Positions 20,811-33,075 of a stretch of 64,000 nt of DNA are shown in pieces. The first letter of the stretch is position 1; every line of letters begins with the position of its first letter. A model generated the notes under the pieces. It was not told the origin of the DNA. It worked only from the letters and a program-made list of their open reading frames with translations, and did not search any database. The translations under genes were made by a program, and so were the position numbers. Source of the stretch: Saprolegnia diclina VS20 (lineage: Eukaryota > Oomycota > Saprolegniomycetes > Saprolegniales > Saprolegniaceae); NCBI RefSeq assembly GCF_000281045.1, contig NW_008246073.1, forward strand, positions 542,483-606,482, in the 5' to 3' direction.

Positions 20811-23427
20811 ATGTCGAGCCGCAGCATCTCGTTCTCGCGGCCGGCGACGTACAACCCCGAGCTTGTGCGCAAGGCGACGTTCGAAGACGACGATGACGCG
20901 GTGCGGCGGCGCCAGATGAAGGAAGAACTCGGCCTTGACGACGACGACGCAATGCTCGAGCAGCCAAAGACGTCCTCCAACAACGCCGAGTGGCAGCAAA
21001 AGTGCGAGGACGCGCTCGCCAAGCTCCGCGTCGCCATCGAAAACGAAGAGAAGGCGCAGAGCTCGCTCAGCAAACTCCAACTCCTGAGCAAATCCCAGAC
21101 CGCGATTCTCAAGACGACGTTCGACAAGAAACTCAAGGCCAAAGAGTCGCTCGTGCAAGACCTGTTGTACGCCATCTCGCAGCACGAGACCAAGCTACGC
21201 GCCGGCGGTATCGCTTTTGACCCCGTCGACACGGAACTCGCCGAGGCATCCGCGACAGCAGCGTCCACCAAGGACGACGGTGGCGACGATCCGCTTGGCA
21301 GCCTCCGCGCCGAGATTGACGCCCTCACGGAGCAGAACCTTCAACTCAAGAAGCAGCTGCGCGCTGACACGACAGCGGGTTCAAAGAGCTCCAGTAGTGA
21401 TGCAAGCGGACTTCAAAAGAAGGTTGCGACGCTCGAGTCAGAGAAGCAAAACCTCCTCGCGCTTCTGAAGGACGCCCAGACCAAGTTGAGCAAAGCCAAG
21501 GACGCGCCTCTGCCTCCCGCCGCCCCGGATACCAATATCGATGCCGCAGCCCAAGCGGCGCAAAAAAAGGTATGCAGCAGGGCGATGATGTCGATGGTGC
21601 CATGTGGTCGCCCGTGTAGCTGGAAGTCGCGCTCCAAGCTTCGGCCAAGAAGGTAGTTGGCGGGTCGGCAAGTTGGGCAGACGTTGTATTGATGCGAATA
21701 GATTGCGTCCCTGGAGCAAGAACTCGCAGCGGCCAAGAAAGCAGCCACCGTTGTTGCTGTACCAGCGTCGGAAGTGCAGCCCACCACGTCCGTGGCCGAC
21801 CAAGTGCAATTCGATACCTTTAAAAGCACTTTTCTTACCTGCGATTATAGGCCAGAATCACGCAGCTCGAAGCCGATCTCGCAGCGGCCAAGGTTGCGGC
21901 GTCCGAGATGGAGGCAACCTACGTCGCCAAGCACGAAAAGCTCAAGCAAACAGCCGAAGCCGAACTGAACAAGCTAAAGGACCAGGCGAAGAAGTCTATT
22001 TTGGATCTGCGGAAGAAGCTCGAAACTAACTCCAAGAGCAGTTCGCAGCTCCAGACCAAGCTCGCGGCGGCCAAAACGCAGCTGGCTGCGCAACGCCAGG
22101 ACCTCGCCACGCTGCGAACGGGCGTCAGTGGCCTCGTGACGCAATTCCCGGCGGCGGCCAAAGACATCGCATCCAAAATTGAGGCGCGCGTCAAGGTGCA
22201 AGCCGACGCGCTCGCTGGTGTTGTCGACAATTACCGGCGCGAAATGAAGGAGCGAAAGCGCCTCTTCAACCTCGTGCAGGAGCTCCAGGGCAACATCCGC
22301 GTGCTGTGTCGGTTCCGACCCATCTCCAAGTCGGAGCTCGCGAATGGAAGCAAGGTCGTCGCCAAGTTCAACGGCCCCGAGGAGGTCTCGCTCGCGGGCG
22401 ACAAGGGCAAGTCGAAAACGTATGAGTTTGAGCATGTATTTGACATGCAATCGACGCAAGACCAGGTTTTTGCGCAAGTCAAGGTACGACTGATGATTTT
22501 CTGTCAACGCCACAGCGTATCATCGACTCTAGCCGCTCATTACGTCCGTCCTCGACGGCTACAATGTGTGCATTTTTGCGTACGGCCAGACTGGGTCGGG
22601 CAAGACGTTTACGATGTCGGGATCCACTGAGAACCCGGGCATCAACCCGCGCGCGCTCACGGAGCTCTTTGCGCTCAAGCAGAGCCGGAAGCAAGAGTAC
22701 AGTGACGAAATCCAAGTGAGCATCATGGAAATCTATAACGAAGTGATCCGCGACCTTCTCGCAGAAAACGCTGCGACGACGTACGCACACGAGCCATACA
22801 TGCATTCATGTGGCTATAGGAACCTCTCGGTGCGCCAAGGCCCGAACGGCAACTTTGTGCAGGGCTTGACGATGCTCGCCGTGGCTAACGCCAATGACGT
22901 CTTCAACCTCATCACGCGCGGCAACCAAAACCGCGCGACGTCTGCGACGGATATGAACGAGCACAGCTCTCGGTCGCACTCGATCCTTTCCGTGTACATC
23001 AAGAGCACCAACGTCCTCACCAACGCGGTTGCTACGGGCAAAGTATCTTGTGTGGGATCTATCGGCATAGCTAATGACGATTCGGTAGCTGCACTTGGTC
23101 GACTTGGCGGGCTCGGAGCGCCTCTCCAAGACGGGCGCCGAGGGGCAGCGGCTCAAGGAGGCGCAAAACATCAACCAATCGCTGTCGACGCTCGGGAATG
23201 TCATTCAGGCGCGCGCCAACAAGCAAAAGCACGTGCCGTACCGCGACTCGTCGCTGACGTACCTCCTCCAAGACTCGCTTGGCGGCGACTCCAAGACGCT
23301 CATGGTCGCGTGCTCGTCGCCCGTTGACTACAACGCCGAAGAAACCTTCTGCACGCTCAACTTTGCGGCTCGGACGCGGTCGGTCGAGATGGGCAAAGCA
23401 TCCAAGAACGTCGCGTCGACCAAGTAG
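20811..23427 (+). CDS. Kinesin-14 family C-terminal motor protein
   Basis: Exons 20811..21569, 21620..21652, 21702..21803, 21851..22483, 22533..22780, 22820..23042 and 23089..23427 give 778 residues. Residues about 60-435 form a long coiled coil. The neck/motor junction reads [20 protein letters not shown] (about 435-454), the kinesin-14 arrangement. The motor then shows the P-loop GQTGSGKT, switch [10 protein letters not shown], switch [11 protein letters not shown], and the end [16 protein letters not shown]. Introns at 22484 and 23043 fall just before [11 protein letters not shown] and LHLVDLAG and restore them. The 39-nt intron at 22781..22819 is in frame and could be retained without a stop. 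The protein should be a minus-end-directed spindle or microtubule-organising motor. Confidence 0.93.
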
Positions 23428-23514
23428 GAGGAGTGAGTCGACAAGCAGATGCACCGTAATGCAAAATGTGTGAAGCAAACAAAATATATTGGCCAGTGTC
23501 GCAGCGAAACGATG

Positions 23515-26500
23515 CTACCCCGTCTTTCGTCTCTTGGTGCGGAAGCTCGCGACCTCGTCATCGTCGTCCGAGACCATCGTTGGGGCATCCTCCTCGACTT
23601 GGGCAACATTCTCATCAACGTCGTTGGCCTCGGTCTCTTCCTCATCGTCCTTGGTCTCTTCCTCGTCGTCCTTGGTCTCTTCATCGTTCTCCTTGGTCTC
23701 ATCCTCGTCGTCCTTGGTCTCTTCCTCGTCGTTCTTGGTCTCTTCCTCGTCGTCCTTGGTCTCTTCCTCGTCGTCCTTGGTCTCTTCCTCGTTCTCATTC
23801 GCCTCGACTTCCTCCTCGTCGGCATTCTCATCGTCGGCGGAGGCCTCGCTGCTCATCTTGACGTTTGGTGTCTCCTTGAGGTCGAACACCTCATCATCCG
23901 AGTCGGGCGCTGAGCGGATGCGGCTGCTTCGTCGCGTCGGCTGGGCCTCGGGACCGCGACGACGCTTCCGAATCGTGACGTTCGAGACCGTGGGGTTGGT
24001 CGCAGCGGTGTCGTCGTCGTCGTCGTCAGACAAGGACGTTGCCCGGCGACGCTTTTTGGGCGTCGGGACACTGGAAGACTCGCTTGACTTGGGCCCGGCT
24101 CCCGTAAAGACGGTGTAAAACTCATCGAGAAAGCCATCAACGTCAGTCGTGTCGTCAACAAGGCGGCTGCGAAGGGCATCAAAATGTTCCTGGAGCTCCT
24201 TCATCGCCGCTTTCTCGAGACGGTACAAGTACGGTTTGAGAAGCTGGAGAAATCCGACATGCTCGTCCAGCGGTGACAACAGTGAGACGCGGAGTCCCTC
24301 AAAGAGGAACTTGAGATAGCTGCCCCGCAACGACACCGGAAGTTTCACACCGAGAGACTGGCTCAGCGCCTTGGCGAGATCGATGGCTGTTTGCGGTGAG
24401 TCCTCGAAGGTGTGGCGCAGCGCCACCATCTGCACTTCAAGCAGCTTCACCGGCGAGAGCGAGCTCAAGAGTTTCCCGAACGCCTTGGCGATCGGACGAA
24501 GGCCTGCGTACGTCACGAGTCGGAGCACGGAAGCGGCTTGGCGCTTGTTTTGAGGATTCCAAATGGACGCACTCGCGAGCGCCACAACCACGTCCCGCTG
24601 CGCGTTTTCGTCCTCGTCGTCACTCTCGAGCGCGCGCTCGTAGAATGATTGGCTTAACGCAAGAAGGTTCGGATGTGGCTTGTACGCTACAATGTCCAGA
24701 GGCGGCGCGAGCGCAACAAACTTCTCGACACACAAGCAGCGGACATCGCAAAGCGCCTTGAACGCCTCAAGTTGCACCGCTTGGATCTCGGCCCAGTGCG
24801 GCGCGTCTTCGTCAAGCTCATCATCGAGCACGTCGTGCACGTTGAGTGTGTCGCGCGTCACGCGCTGCTTGAGGTGCATCGAAAGGAGCTGCAAAAGCGC
24901 GTCTTCCAGGGCATGTCGGCGTCGAAGAACTTTCTGAATATGAGTGTCGACGTCGTCAGGCACCTCGCTCTTCTCAAGCATATCAAAGACGGGCGTTGTC
25001 GCCCAGAGGAGGTCCTTGAGCACAATGTTGAGCGCGTACTTGATCGCGAGCGCGTCGCCGGCAAAGTGGGTGCTACGGTCCGCGATAAACTCGAGCAGCA
25101 ACGTCCGGTCTGTCGCCTTGAGGTACTCGCGCAGGTCGAGGTATCCGCCGAGAAAGCTCAGGCGGGCGAGCCACGCCCGAAGCGTGAACTGCTCGTCGTC
25201 GTCGAGGTTGCGCTGACGGATGAGCGTTGCGCACTGGTCGACGCCTTCCTGTGCGATCGCAAAGAGAACGACGTCCACGTCGCGCTTGAGCGTTGTGTTG
25301 CTGCTCTCTGCCATGTAGTGGAACGCGCTCGAGAGCGCGTCCAAGAAGGGCTCTTCCGAGTACGTAATATAGACCTGCTTGAGACGCTGCAGGAGCATCT
25401 CGACGTGCTCGTGGTGTTGGTTGATGTTCGACGCGTTCCAATTGAGGAGCGAGAGCCACTGCAGGAGCAAGCACACCTTTTCCGAGTCGGCCTGAAAACG
25501 CATCATAAAGTGCGGCAGCTCGCGGCAAAAGTAAATCGATGCTGGCTCCTACGCATGCTTGTTTATCTAGCACCCAAAATAATGATAATTCCGTACCTCA
25601 TCTGACGTCTTCTTGCGCGAGCTTGCTTTGCGCGCTTTTGGTGCCGACTCGTCTTCTGAAAGCTGCTTGAGCACGGCGGCGATCAGCTGGATCAAGATAG
25701 TCTACGTAGAGTGAAATCAACATTCATAATGGCAGCGCTGGCACATACCTGTTGCTCGGACGTGAGGGCGGGGTCTTGCGAGTCCGAGCCGAGTAGCTTG
25801 GCCAAAAGCCGCCAGTTCTGGATCACCTCTAAAGATTGATGCGTGAGCGCGCGTATCCCATATATTCTAAACCGTACGACAATCTTCAAGGTCCCAAAAA
25901 GCCCCGACGAGGGTCTCCATCGGTCGCTCGATCTCGCCAAGGGACTCCATGTACTCGTCGGCAAACTCGATAAGTGCGATGGCTTGCGTCGTCAGCTGCG
26001 CCTCGGAGAGCTCTTTTTGACGGCTGACACCGAACGCATCGTACTGAAGACATGCAAACTCTGCCGCAGCCTTGGAAATGCGGTCATCTTGGTCGTAAAA
26101 GACAAGACGCTCGACGACCGTCAAGTCGCAATCGTCACCAAGCATGTCGAGTCTACTGAAAGCGTCAGATCCACAACAATCTGTATATCGTCTACCGATC
26201 AATCTTGGCGACCAAGTGGATCGCACGCAGGACCACATCATCGTCAACGTCGTCGCACATTTCGAGGTAGCGGCGCAAGAAGCGAGCGTTGAATGCCTCG
26301 AGCTTTGATGGCTTCGCCGACTAGATCCGCGCAATTGCATCAGCGGCGTACAAAGCGACCTGCCGTCGTACCTCGTAAATGCCTTGGAGTGCCTCGAGCA
26401 CGGCGACGCGGACCTTGGCGTGCTTGTCGTTGAGCATCCAACCCAAGTACTTGAGGTAGTTGTCTTCAAGAAACACGTCCGGCATGCGCTGAATCCATGC

Positions 26501-28284
26501 ACCGAGCGCCGCGACAGATGCGGCGCGCACTTCGGGCATAATGTCGCGGTAACGGTGTACGATAACACCCTTGAAGAGCATGTCGATGGCCGCCATGATC
26601 TTCTTGCGCTGCGTGTCGTACTTGGTCTTAGTCTCGTGCAACTTCTTGAACTTGGGTGTCTTTTTGGGTGTGTCCTTGAGCTTCTTAGCTTCGGCGGTGT
26701 ACTGGCGCGCGATCGGCGCCATTTGGTCCCGCACCAAGCGCGCGCGGTCGACGAGGGCTTTGCCAATCTCGTACGCGGCCACGGTCGACGTATGACGCAC
26801 GGCCCGGACTTCAGCGCTATATCCACGTGATATAACACACGGATAGTGACGGCTGTGTCAAACCTGGAAAGCGTCGTGAGCCAATCGATGCAGTTCTCAA
26901 CCACGTCCGTTAACTGGAACGTCTCGCTGTCCCAGCACTCGACGACAAATTGCTCCCAGAACTCGGCAAACGACGACTTGAAGTAGCGGTACACCTAATC
27001 CAATGATTTGGATCTACTGGAACAGCGATAGGAATGATACCTTCGTCTTGGACACGATCGGGTAGTTGAGATCCTTGGAGGCCTCGAGGTCGACCACAAT
27101 CGCGTCCACGAGCGCGCCCATGTCCAATTCTTCAATGTCGTCGTCGTCCTTAATCGACTTGGAGGCGGCGCCGCACGATTGCAATAGAAAGTTGAGCAGC
27201 TCGCGGCTAGCAGCTTCGGTATCACTTTCGTAGCGACTGCGCCAGCCTTGAAGCAAGTCGGGGATACTGCACGTGCCTTCTCGCACAGCTTCAAAGAGGT
27301 CTTTGTCGACTTCGTCATCCGACTCTTCCTTCTTGCGACCACCCTTGCCCTTGACGGCCTTCATTTTCGGGTTCAACGTACGTGCGTTGGGCCGCGGTGC
27401 ACGATGCGGTCGAACCCTAGAATGCACATATGTAAGACGAGCAAAATACAAAAGAAAAAGGGTAGGTACGAGCTGGATTCGACCGCGGCGGCTGTTGCCA
27501 TGGCTGCAATCGACGGCGACTTGTACGTTGGGGCTGGGTTGCGAGTACGCGCGCTGCGTCGCTGCGTCGACGTCTTCGTCTCTTCTTCTTCGTCGTATTC
27601 AGAGACGTCGCTCTCGTTGGCATCTTCTTCAATTGCGCTGGGCTCGGACGTCGCTTTGTTTGGCGTCGTGGATTTCGCAGGCGTCGTCGCCTTGCTGCGC
27701 CGCGTCGCACGCGCGCGTCCGGGGGTAATCTTCGCCTCCTCGGCAGGCTCGACATGTTCCGTTGCAGACTTGTCGCTGTCGCTGGGATCGTCTTGGGACA
27801 CGTCCATCGCCGCCGCGTTTCGTGACGAACGTCGAGTTGCCGCCATCTTACTTGGCGTCGAAGACTTAGTAGCGCCCTTCCCCGAGCGTCCCCGAGCGCT
27901 AGACGCCGCTGGTTCTGGTGATTCGTCGTCTGTGCTCTCATCTGCCTTGCGGGACGACGTTGCCTGCTTCTTCGTGGCGCGGACTGGCGTCTCGGTCGGA
28001 GGTACATCGTCCTCGTCCGACTCCTGTGATGGCTCCTGCACCTCGGTCGCCTTTCGAGCACGCTTCACCGGCTGCTTGCGCACGTCGGGGGCTTCGGATG
28101 ACGCAGCATCGTCCTCGTCCGAGGCCAGGGGCTTTCCTCGCACACGCTTGGACCCGCGGGTCACGGGCGCTTCATGCTCGGCTTCGTCATCCCCCTTCTT
28201 GGGCGCTTCCTTGCGTCCTCGACCGCCCGGCTTCGTCGTCGCTTCCTTCGCCGAAGCGGCCTTCGCCCGCGTTCCTCGGACCAT
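23515..28284 (-). CDS. Cohesin subunit Scc3/STAG
   Basis: Exons in coding order: 27470..28284, 27041..27416, 26864..26994, 26372..26816, 26196..26320, 25878..26155, 25749..25828, 25597..25701, 23515..25548. They total 4389 nt (1462 residues), and all eight introns are 40-53 nt. The stromalin conserved domain is clear: FKGVIVHRYRDIMPEVRA followed by LKYLGWMLNDKHAKVR (about residues 515-580), preceded by VRAVRHTSTVAAYEIG. Scc3/STAG binds the kleisin and DNA in the cohesin ring. The N-terminal 300 residues are charged low complexity rich in Ser/Arg/Lys. The C-terminus has an acidic EETKDDE repeat tail and ends in basic RTKRRKTG, a probable nuclear signal. It lies 87 bp tail-to-tail from the kinesin. 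Confidence 0.9.
23641..23798 (-). repeat. 21-bp tandem repeats encoding EETKDDE
   Basis: About seven to eight copies of a 21-bp unit (plus strand TCGTCGTCCTTGGTCTCTTC-like) lie in frame in the acidic tail of the Scc3 gene. Single-base differences between units change D to N or E. Confidence 0.88.
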
Positions 28285-28516
28285 CGCTGCTGCGGTCCCT
28301 CGGCAACTGAAAATGCCAAAATTAAATTCCGTGCGGTCAACCACGATTCCACCGCGAATTCAAATACCCACGGTTTAGTTTGCTACAAATGCCCATATAT
28401 TTTTAAAACAACTTTGATAATTCAAAGCGCGCCAAATCCCGCTCGACGCCGAGTGCGCGAGTATTATCCGGATCCGTTAACTGGAAAAAGATCGCGTTTT
28501 TCGATCGACGGCCGAG

Positions 28517-29445
28517 ATGCACCTTCTCGGCATGCTCCTTGCTGCGTGCATGGCCGTCCATGGCTCGAAGATGGCACCGCCGGGAATGCCACTTCATTTC
28601 GATGCAAACATTGAGATCACATGTACATGAGGCCACGGCCAAACCGCTCCTAATGACGGCCTCAAATAGCCCACCTCGTCGATCGGTCCAAGGACTACCC
28701 TCCGTGGCTTCGCCGCCTCAAGGTTCGCTACGACTTCGATAAAAAAGTAGCGCGCGCGGACATCCTCGCCGGCTACGACAAGGGCAAGACGTACATTCGG
28801 CGTTACGATACCGTGCGTACGCCCTGCCACGTCAATATAACACGCGCCAACGATAGAAGAAGGAGTACATGGTAAAGTATGGCGAGTACAAGAAGTGTGA
28901 GCGCGCGTACTTGGGTACAGCCAACTATGCAATGACCGGGTCCGCGCTATCATTCGAGTGTCCGTAGGCGAAGACATGCCACTGCCACACGTTCCTTCCG
29001 ACCTCACACTGCAGGTACGAGCCATTGGGAGCAAGGCCAGTGTGGTCATTCGACTGTAAAGGGCACGAGTACAATCGATGGCGTCGACTGCCGCCTTTGG
29101 GTCTCGGAGGATAGCGACGCCAATGTCCACATCAGCATCTATGAGCGCTCGTCAGACCGCGGTGCGTACCGAGTCTTTCTGGACGGGGATTGCATCGTTC
29201 TAGTTCCGATACGCTTGATTCAAGCGAGCCGATTCGATGGCGCGTGGACTCCACTGATCACGTATGACATGCTTGACGTTACGGTGCGCCCCCAGGTGCG
29301 AAGCTCTCATGCGCTTCGACTCATGCTTCTTGGCTAGGATCTATCGGTGTTTGAGATTCCCGGGGGCTACAGCCACAGCAGCTGCACACGCAGCGTGTCC
29401 GGGTTTCCATACATCCATATCTTTGACCATTACGTTCGCTTCTAA
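28517..29445 (+). CDS. Small secreted protein, seven exons
   Basis: Exons 28517..28622, 28670..28812, 28857..28914, 28968..29014, 29062..29161, 29204..29295 and 29338..29445 total 654 nt (217 residues). None of the exons is a long open frame. A signal peptide (HLLGMLLAACMAVHG) is followed by conserved-looking blocks: YPPWLRRLKVRYDFDKKVAR, GYDKGKTYIRRYD, CERAYLGEDMPLP, VPIRLIQAS, and HSSCTRSVSGFPYIHIFDHY. The layout resembles a domain I recall from protist and oomycete secreted proteins, sometimes placed in front of a papain-type peptidase, and distantly ependymin-like folds. Here no peptidase follows, because the stop comes directly after HYVRF. Function unknown. Its stop lies 17 bp from the stop of the convergent GH5 gene. 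Confidence 0.7.
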
Positions 29446-29462
29446 TTCACATAAAGCGACGC

Positions 29463-31708
29463 TCACAGATGGAGCTTTATGCGTTCGACATCTTCCGAAG
29501 CCGTCGTTGACGACGCACGATGGTAGAGGCTGTCGTCGTCGTCATTGGATTGTGGTGTGCGTTGGCCGAGACAGCACCATCTACGGAGCATGTCCGTCCA
29601 GTGCACCGACGAGCTTGAAGCTGCGCTACTACCTTGGTTCTTGGAGATCTGAACGTGATGCGTAATGGCAGCAGTGGTCGGCGTGTAGTAGACAACGTCG
29701 TAGCCCTCAAAGTGCTTGACGGTCGTCGAGCCATCCGACACCTGAACGTGGTACCCGTCTGGAAAGTGCACGAGCCGAGGCACGTAGATCTCGGTTGGTG
29801 CTTTGGTCGTCGCCTCCGTCGACTTGATGCGCAGGTGGTACTCACAGCGGTCGAGGTTGAAGCGCGATGTCAATGGCTGGCCACTGATCTTGATGGCTGA
29901 CGGGCGCACGTATCCTTCCTTGGCGCGACCGCCAGCGTCGACGCCTTTGCCTTTATTTTCTTGATCACGGCTGAAGAGACTTAGATCCTATACGCCTGCA
30001 TGAAAACACATGCGACACCAGCCATGCGTACCTCGAGGTTCCAATTGTCGCCCCAAACATTGTTGTTGTCCGACGTGTAGCACCAGAGCGTGTACGAGAG
30101 CAGATTTGCTTCGAGGGACGCGACAGTGTTGTCCATCGCGGCAACTTGCGCGTCAAAGTTGCCCGAAACGTATGCCTTGTTGTTGGTCAAGTTGAACGGA
30201 ATGCCGCACTCGCCAATCAGCGTCGGCGCACCGCCCATGCAGCGCGACGACGTCTCGCGGATCGCCCGCAGGGCGCGGATGTGGGCGTCGCGAACGTTCT
30301 TCTTGCCAAAAATGGGCCGCTTGGTGTGCACGTCGACCGTAAAGTACGGCTTCCACGAGCGCAGAAAGAGCGTGATCGGGTCGTACCAGTGCGTCGCGTT
30401 GACGCTGCGCGGGATCGAGATTGTCGGGAACGGCGTCGAGATGAACTCGAGCGGCGGCATCTCGATAAACAAGATCATGTGCGGCATGACGGCGCGGATC
30501 GCTTCGGCATACATCTGTGGACGCATCAGATTACGTGGTAAGGAAGAGCAGCGTACGTTGGCAAAGGGGATGTAGCAGTCGACGCCAAAGTCCATGTTAG
30601 CAAAGTGCTGCGGTCGACGAAGCACGGGTCGCTGCGTGCGCGCGTCCATCTCGTAGAGCCCGAGGCGCTCCCAAATGCACGTGACGCCATCGCGCCACGC
30701 CCGCTTTCCGTGGCACTTGATGAGCTTGACCGTGTCGGGCTGGTTGAAGATGTATTGCATGAACCCTATATCGAATATACACTTGAAGCCAGCGATTCAG
30801 ACGGCTTGTGGAGGTTTACCTGTGGACCACACTTCGACTTGCTGGTCAATGCCATTCGCAAGACACATGCCCTGGAAAGGCGTCGGCGCGAGGCCAAGCT
30901 TGAGCTCCGTCGCCAAAAAGTGCTGGCTGATGTCGGCGACGCCAACGTACCCCGGCGACGGCTCGTTCATGGTACCAAAGCCAATGACGTGGTCCATGCC
31001 GGCGATGACCTTGGCGACTTCAAGAATCGCGTTCACGTAGTGCGACTGCAAAAAGTCCTGCACGGGCATCCCGCGTACAAGGATACCAGGCGCGACCCTA
31101 CAATACACATCGACAGGCATGAGACTCCTACTCGAGAAAAAGTAGTTTTGCGAGTACCGGTTGCCCGCCCAGAAGAGAGTAAACATTGTCGCGCTCGCAA
31201 ACTTGAAGTAGTTGGTGGGCCACACCATTTTGGGAAAGTCTTCCGGGCGACCGCCGTAGGTGTCCATGCAGAACGCGCTCTTGGTCGCTGCAAAGTGCGG
31301 CGGATACAAGCCAATTTCGGTGAGCGTCCACAGCGGCGCGCCGTCCCCGCCTGTGTACCGCGACCAGACATCTTGGTGCGGGTCCATGATCACGCGCAGG
31401 TCAAACTCGCCGGCAATGAGAAGCACGTCCCGAAGGTAGCGCAGGTAGTCGTGGTCGTAGACACCAGGGCCTGCGTGCTCGATCGCCTCCCATGTGATTA
31501 CGAACCGAATGCACGTGAGGCCCCAGCGCCGAAGCCGCCCAAAATGCTCCCGTGCCTCCGAGAGTGGGAACGGCCGGCCCACGAATGACAAGGCACCGTC
31601 GTCGCGGTCAAGTGGAAGCTTGGATGAGCCGCCGAGGTTCACGCCTTTGAGAAGCAGTACGCGCCCGTCCGCGTCGTAGAAATGACCGTCTCGTAGCTCG
31701 AGGTCCAT
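29463..31708 (-). CDS. GH5 family glycosidase (endoglycoceramidase / steryl-beta-glucosidase type)
   Basis: Exons 30820..31708, 30557..30765, 30032..30514 and 29463..29987 (introns 54, 42 and 44 nt) give 701 residues. The N-terminus has LLLKGVNLGGSSKLP; then RFVITWEAIEHAGPGVYD, RVIMDPHQDVWSRYTGGDG, the acid/base Glu in GFGTMNEPSPG (about 245) and the nucleophile Glu in LIGECGIPFN (about 470). A beta-sandwich-like C-terminal domain follows (EYHLRIK, IYVPRLVHFPDGYHV). This domain order fits fungal glucosylceramide/sterylglucoside hydrolases. No convincing signal peptide is present, so it is probably intracellular. The 42-nt intron at 30515..30556 is in frame. Translation could also start 90 bp upstream at 31798. 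Confidence 0.85.
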
Positions 31709-32662
31709 GATGGATCGCAAAATGGCGACTCGTGGCAGCGGCAAGCAAATGATGACGCAATCCGCAAATTCTTTGTAATTTGCAAGACCTCGCGACATGC
31801 GATGTTTGTCTTGGCTTCAGTAGGGGACGGATCAGCTTACAATTATTTCATTTGGCCCGCGTTTACGCATGGCGATGCCTGTGGTTGATGCCCGCATGGC
31901 ACGTACGCCGTCATCTCGGGTTCGTTCGTCGCCACGACTGCTGTCGCTTCCATGCACAGATGCAATCAAGTGCCGTTCAAATATCACGGTCGCTGACGGT
32001 ACTCGCTACTCGTTGCGCCATCGTGTCCAACCAAGCTATTTATCGCCGGTCCTGTCCTGCTCTGGTCCACCGTCGTGTTGTCGCCCTTCAGGTTCGCTCG
32101 GTCATTGCGAAAGGCCTTGCACGGTGCATGGGGTCGATTGGGAGCTAGCCATTCGCCTCGAGCACACTTTGCAGTATCTGCGCATCAAGGTTGCAATTCG
32201 CGTCACCTGTACCGGTATATCGGCCGTCGGCTGCGAGCTTGCAAGTTCGCACACATCTGCCATCGTAGCGTCCGCGATCATGTAAATGTCTCTGTCGGCG
32301 GAGCGGAAGCATCCCGACACTTGATGCGAGCTTCCTCGCACACGTGCATGCATCTTGTTGCGCTTCGGCCGGCCATAGCTTTCCTGTACAGCTCTGGGCT
32401 CGAGATGGCCTGGCAGTCATGTGACGGTCGCTGGCGGCCATGATTGCACTTATGTAATGCCAGAGGTCGTTGACGGAATGCATCCATTTGTGGAGTATTA
32501 TCCGGACAGTCATTTTTGGCCAATGAGAAACAAGGTAAATTCTGATTGGCTTGCATAGTGGAGCCAAGAGGTGTGGAATGAATGGTTGGTTGTGTCGGGG
32601 CCAGTAGGCGCGTTTGGTAGGCGCCGGTGAAATTACTCTGCCAATTCAAGAAGATAAGTAAG
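31709..32662. promoter_or_regulatory. Divergent intergenic region, GH5 / eL34, with CCAAT pair
   Basis: 954 bp with no supportable gene. Towards eL34 there is TCCGGACA at 32501..32508, inside the 14-mer GAGTATTATCCGGA that also occurs at 28459..28472. A CCAAT at 32520..32524 and an ATTGG at 32545..32549 follow, in inverted orientation. These lie 110-165 bp before the eL34 start and are likely promoter elements. Confidence 0.45.
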
Positions 32663-33075
32663 ATGGTCAAGAACGTCCGCATCACCTACCGTCGCCGTCA
32701 CTCGTACGCGACCAAGTCGAACCGCATCGTGCCGGTGAAGACGCCCGGTGGCAAGCTCATCGCCCACTACCGCAAGAAGACGTCGTCGGGCCCCAAGTGC
32801 GGTGACTGCAAGCAGTCGCTCAAGGGCATCAAGCACCTCGCCTCGAAGGCCTACAAGAACGTGTCGAAGAGCCAGCGCACGGTCTCGCGCGCCTACGGTG
32901 GTTCGCGTTGCGCCGGCTGCGTGCGCCAGCGGTACGCGACCCTGTCCTCCTGTCCTTCTGTATGCTCATCCTGGATTGTAGCATCGTCCGTGCCTTCCTT
33001 ATCGAGGAGCAGAAGATCGTCAAGAAGGTTCTCCTCGAGAAGCTCTCGAAGAAGAAGGCCGAAAAGTCCGCTTAA
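32663..33075 (+). CDS. 60S ribosomal protein eL34
   Basis: Exons 32663..32931 and 32982..33075 (50-nt intron) give 120 residues, the usual eL34 size. The N-terminus NVRITYRRRHSYATKSNR is typical. The zinc-ribbon cysteines are in GPKCGDCKQSLKGI (about 45-48) and RCAGCVRQR (about 83-86). The splice joins RQR to IVRAFLIEEQKIVK. The basic tail LSKKKAEKSA completes the family pattern. It is a structural protein of the large cytosolic ribosomal subunit. The closely spaced CCAAT boxes upstream fit a strong constitutive promoter. Confidence 0.96.

Noticed and set aside
23449-23913. Plus-strand frame encoding a hydrophobic VLGLFLVVLGLF repeat, apparently a membrane protein
   Set aside because: It is the reverse complement of the EETKDDE tail of Scc3; the conserved cohesin frame is on the minus strand.
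31780-32443. Frames of 80-138 codons between GH5 and eL34
   Set aside because: Cys/Arg/His-rich noise in a promoter-sized interval; no conserved blocks and no plausible exon joins.
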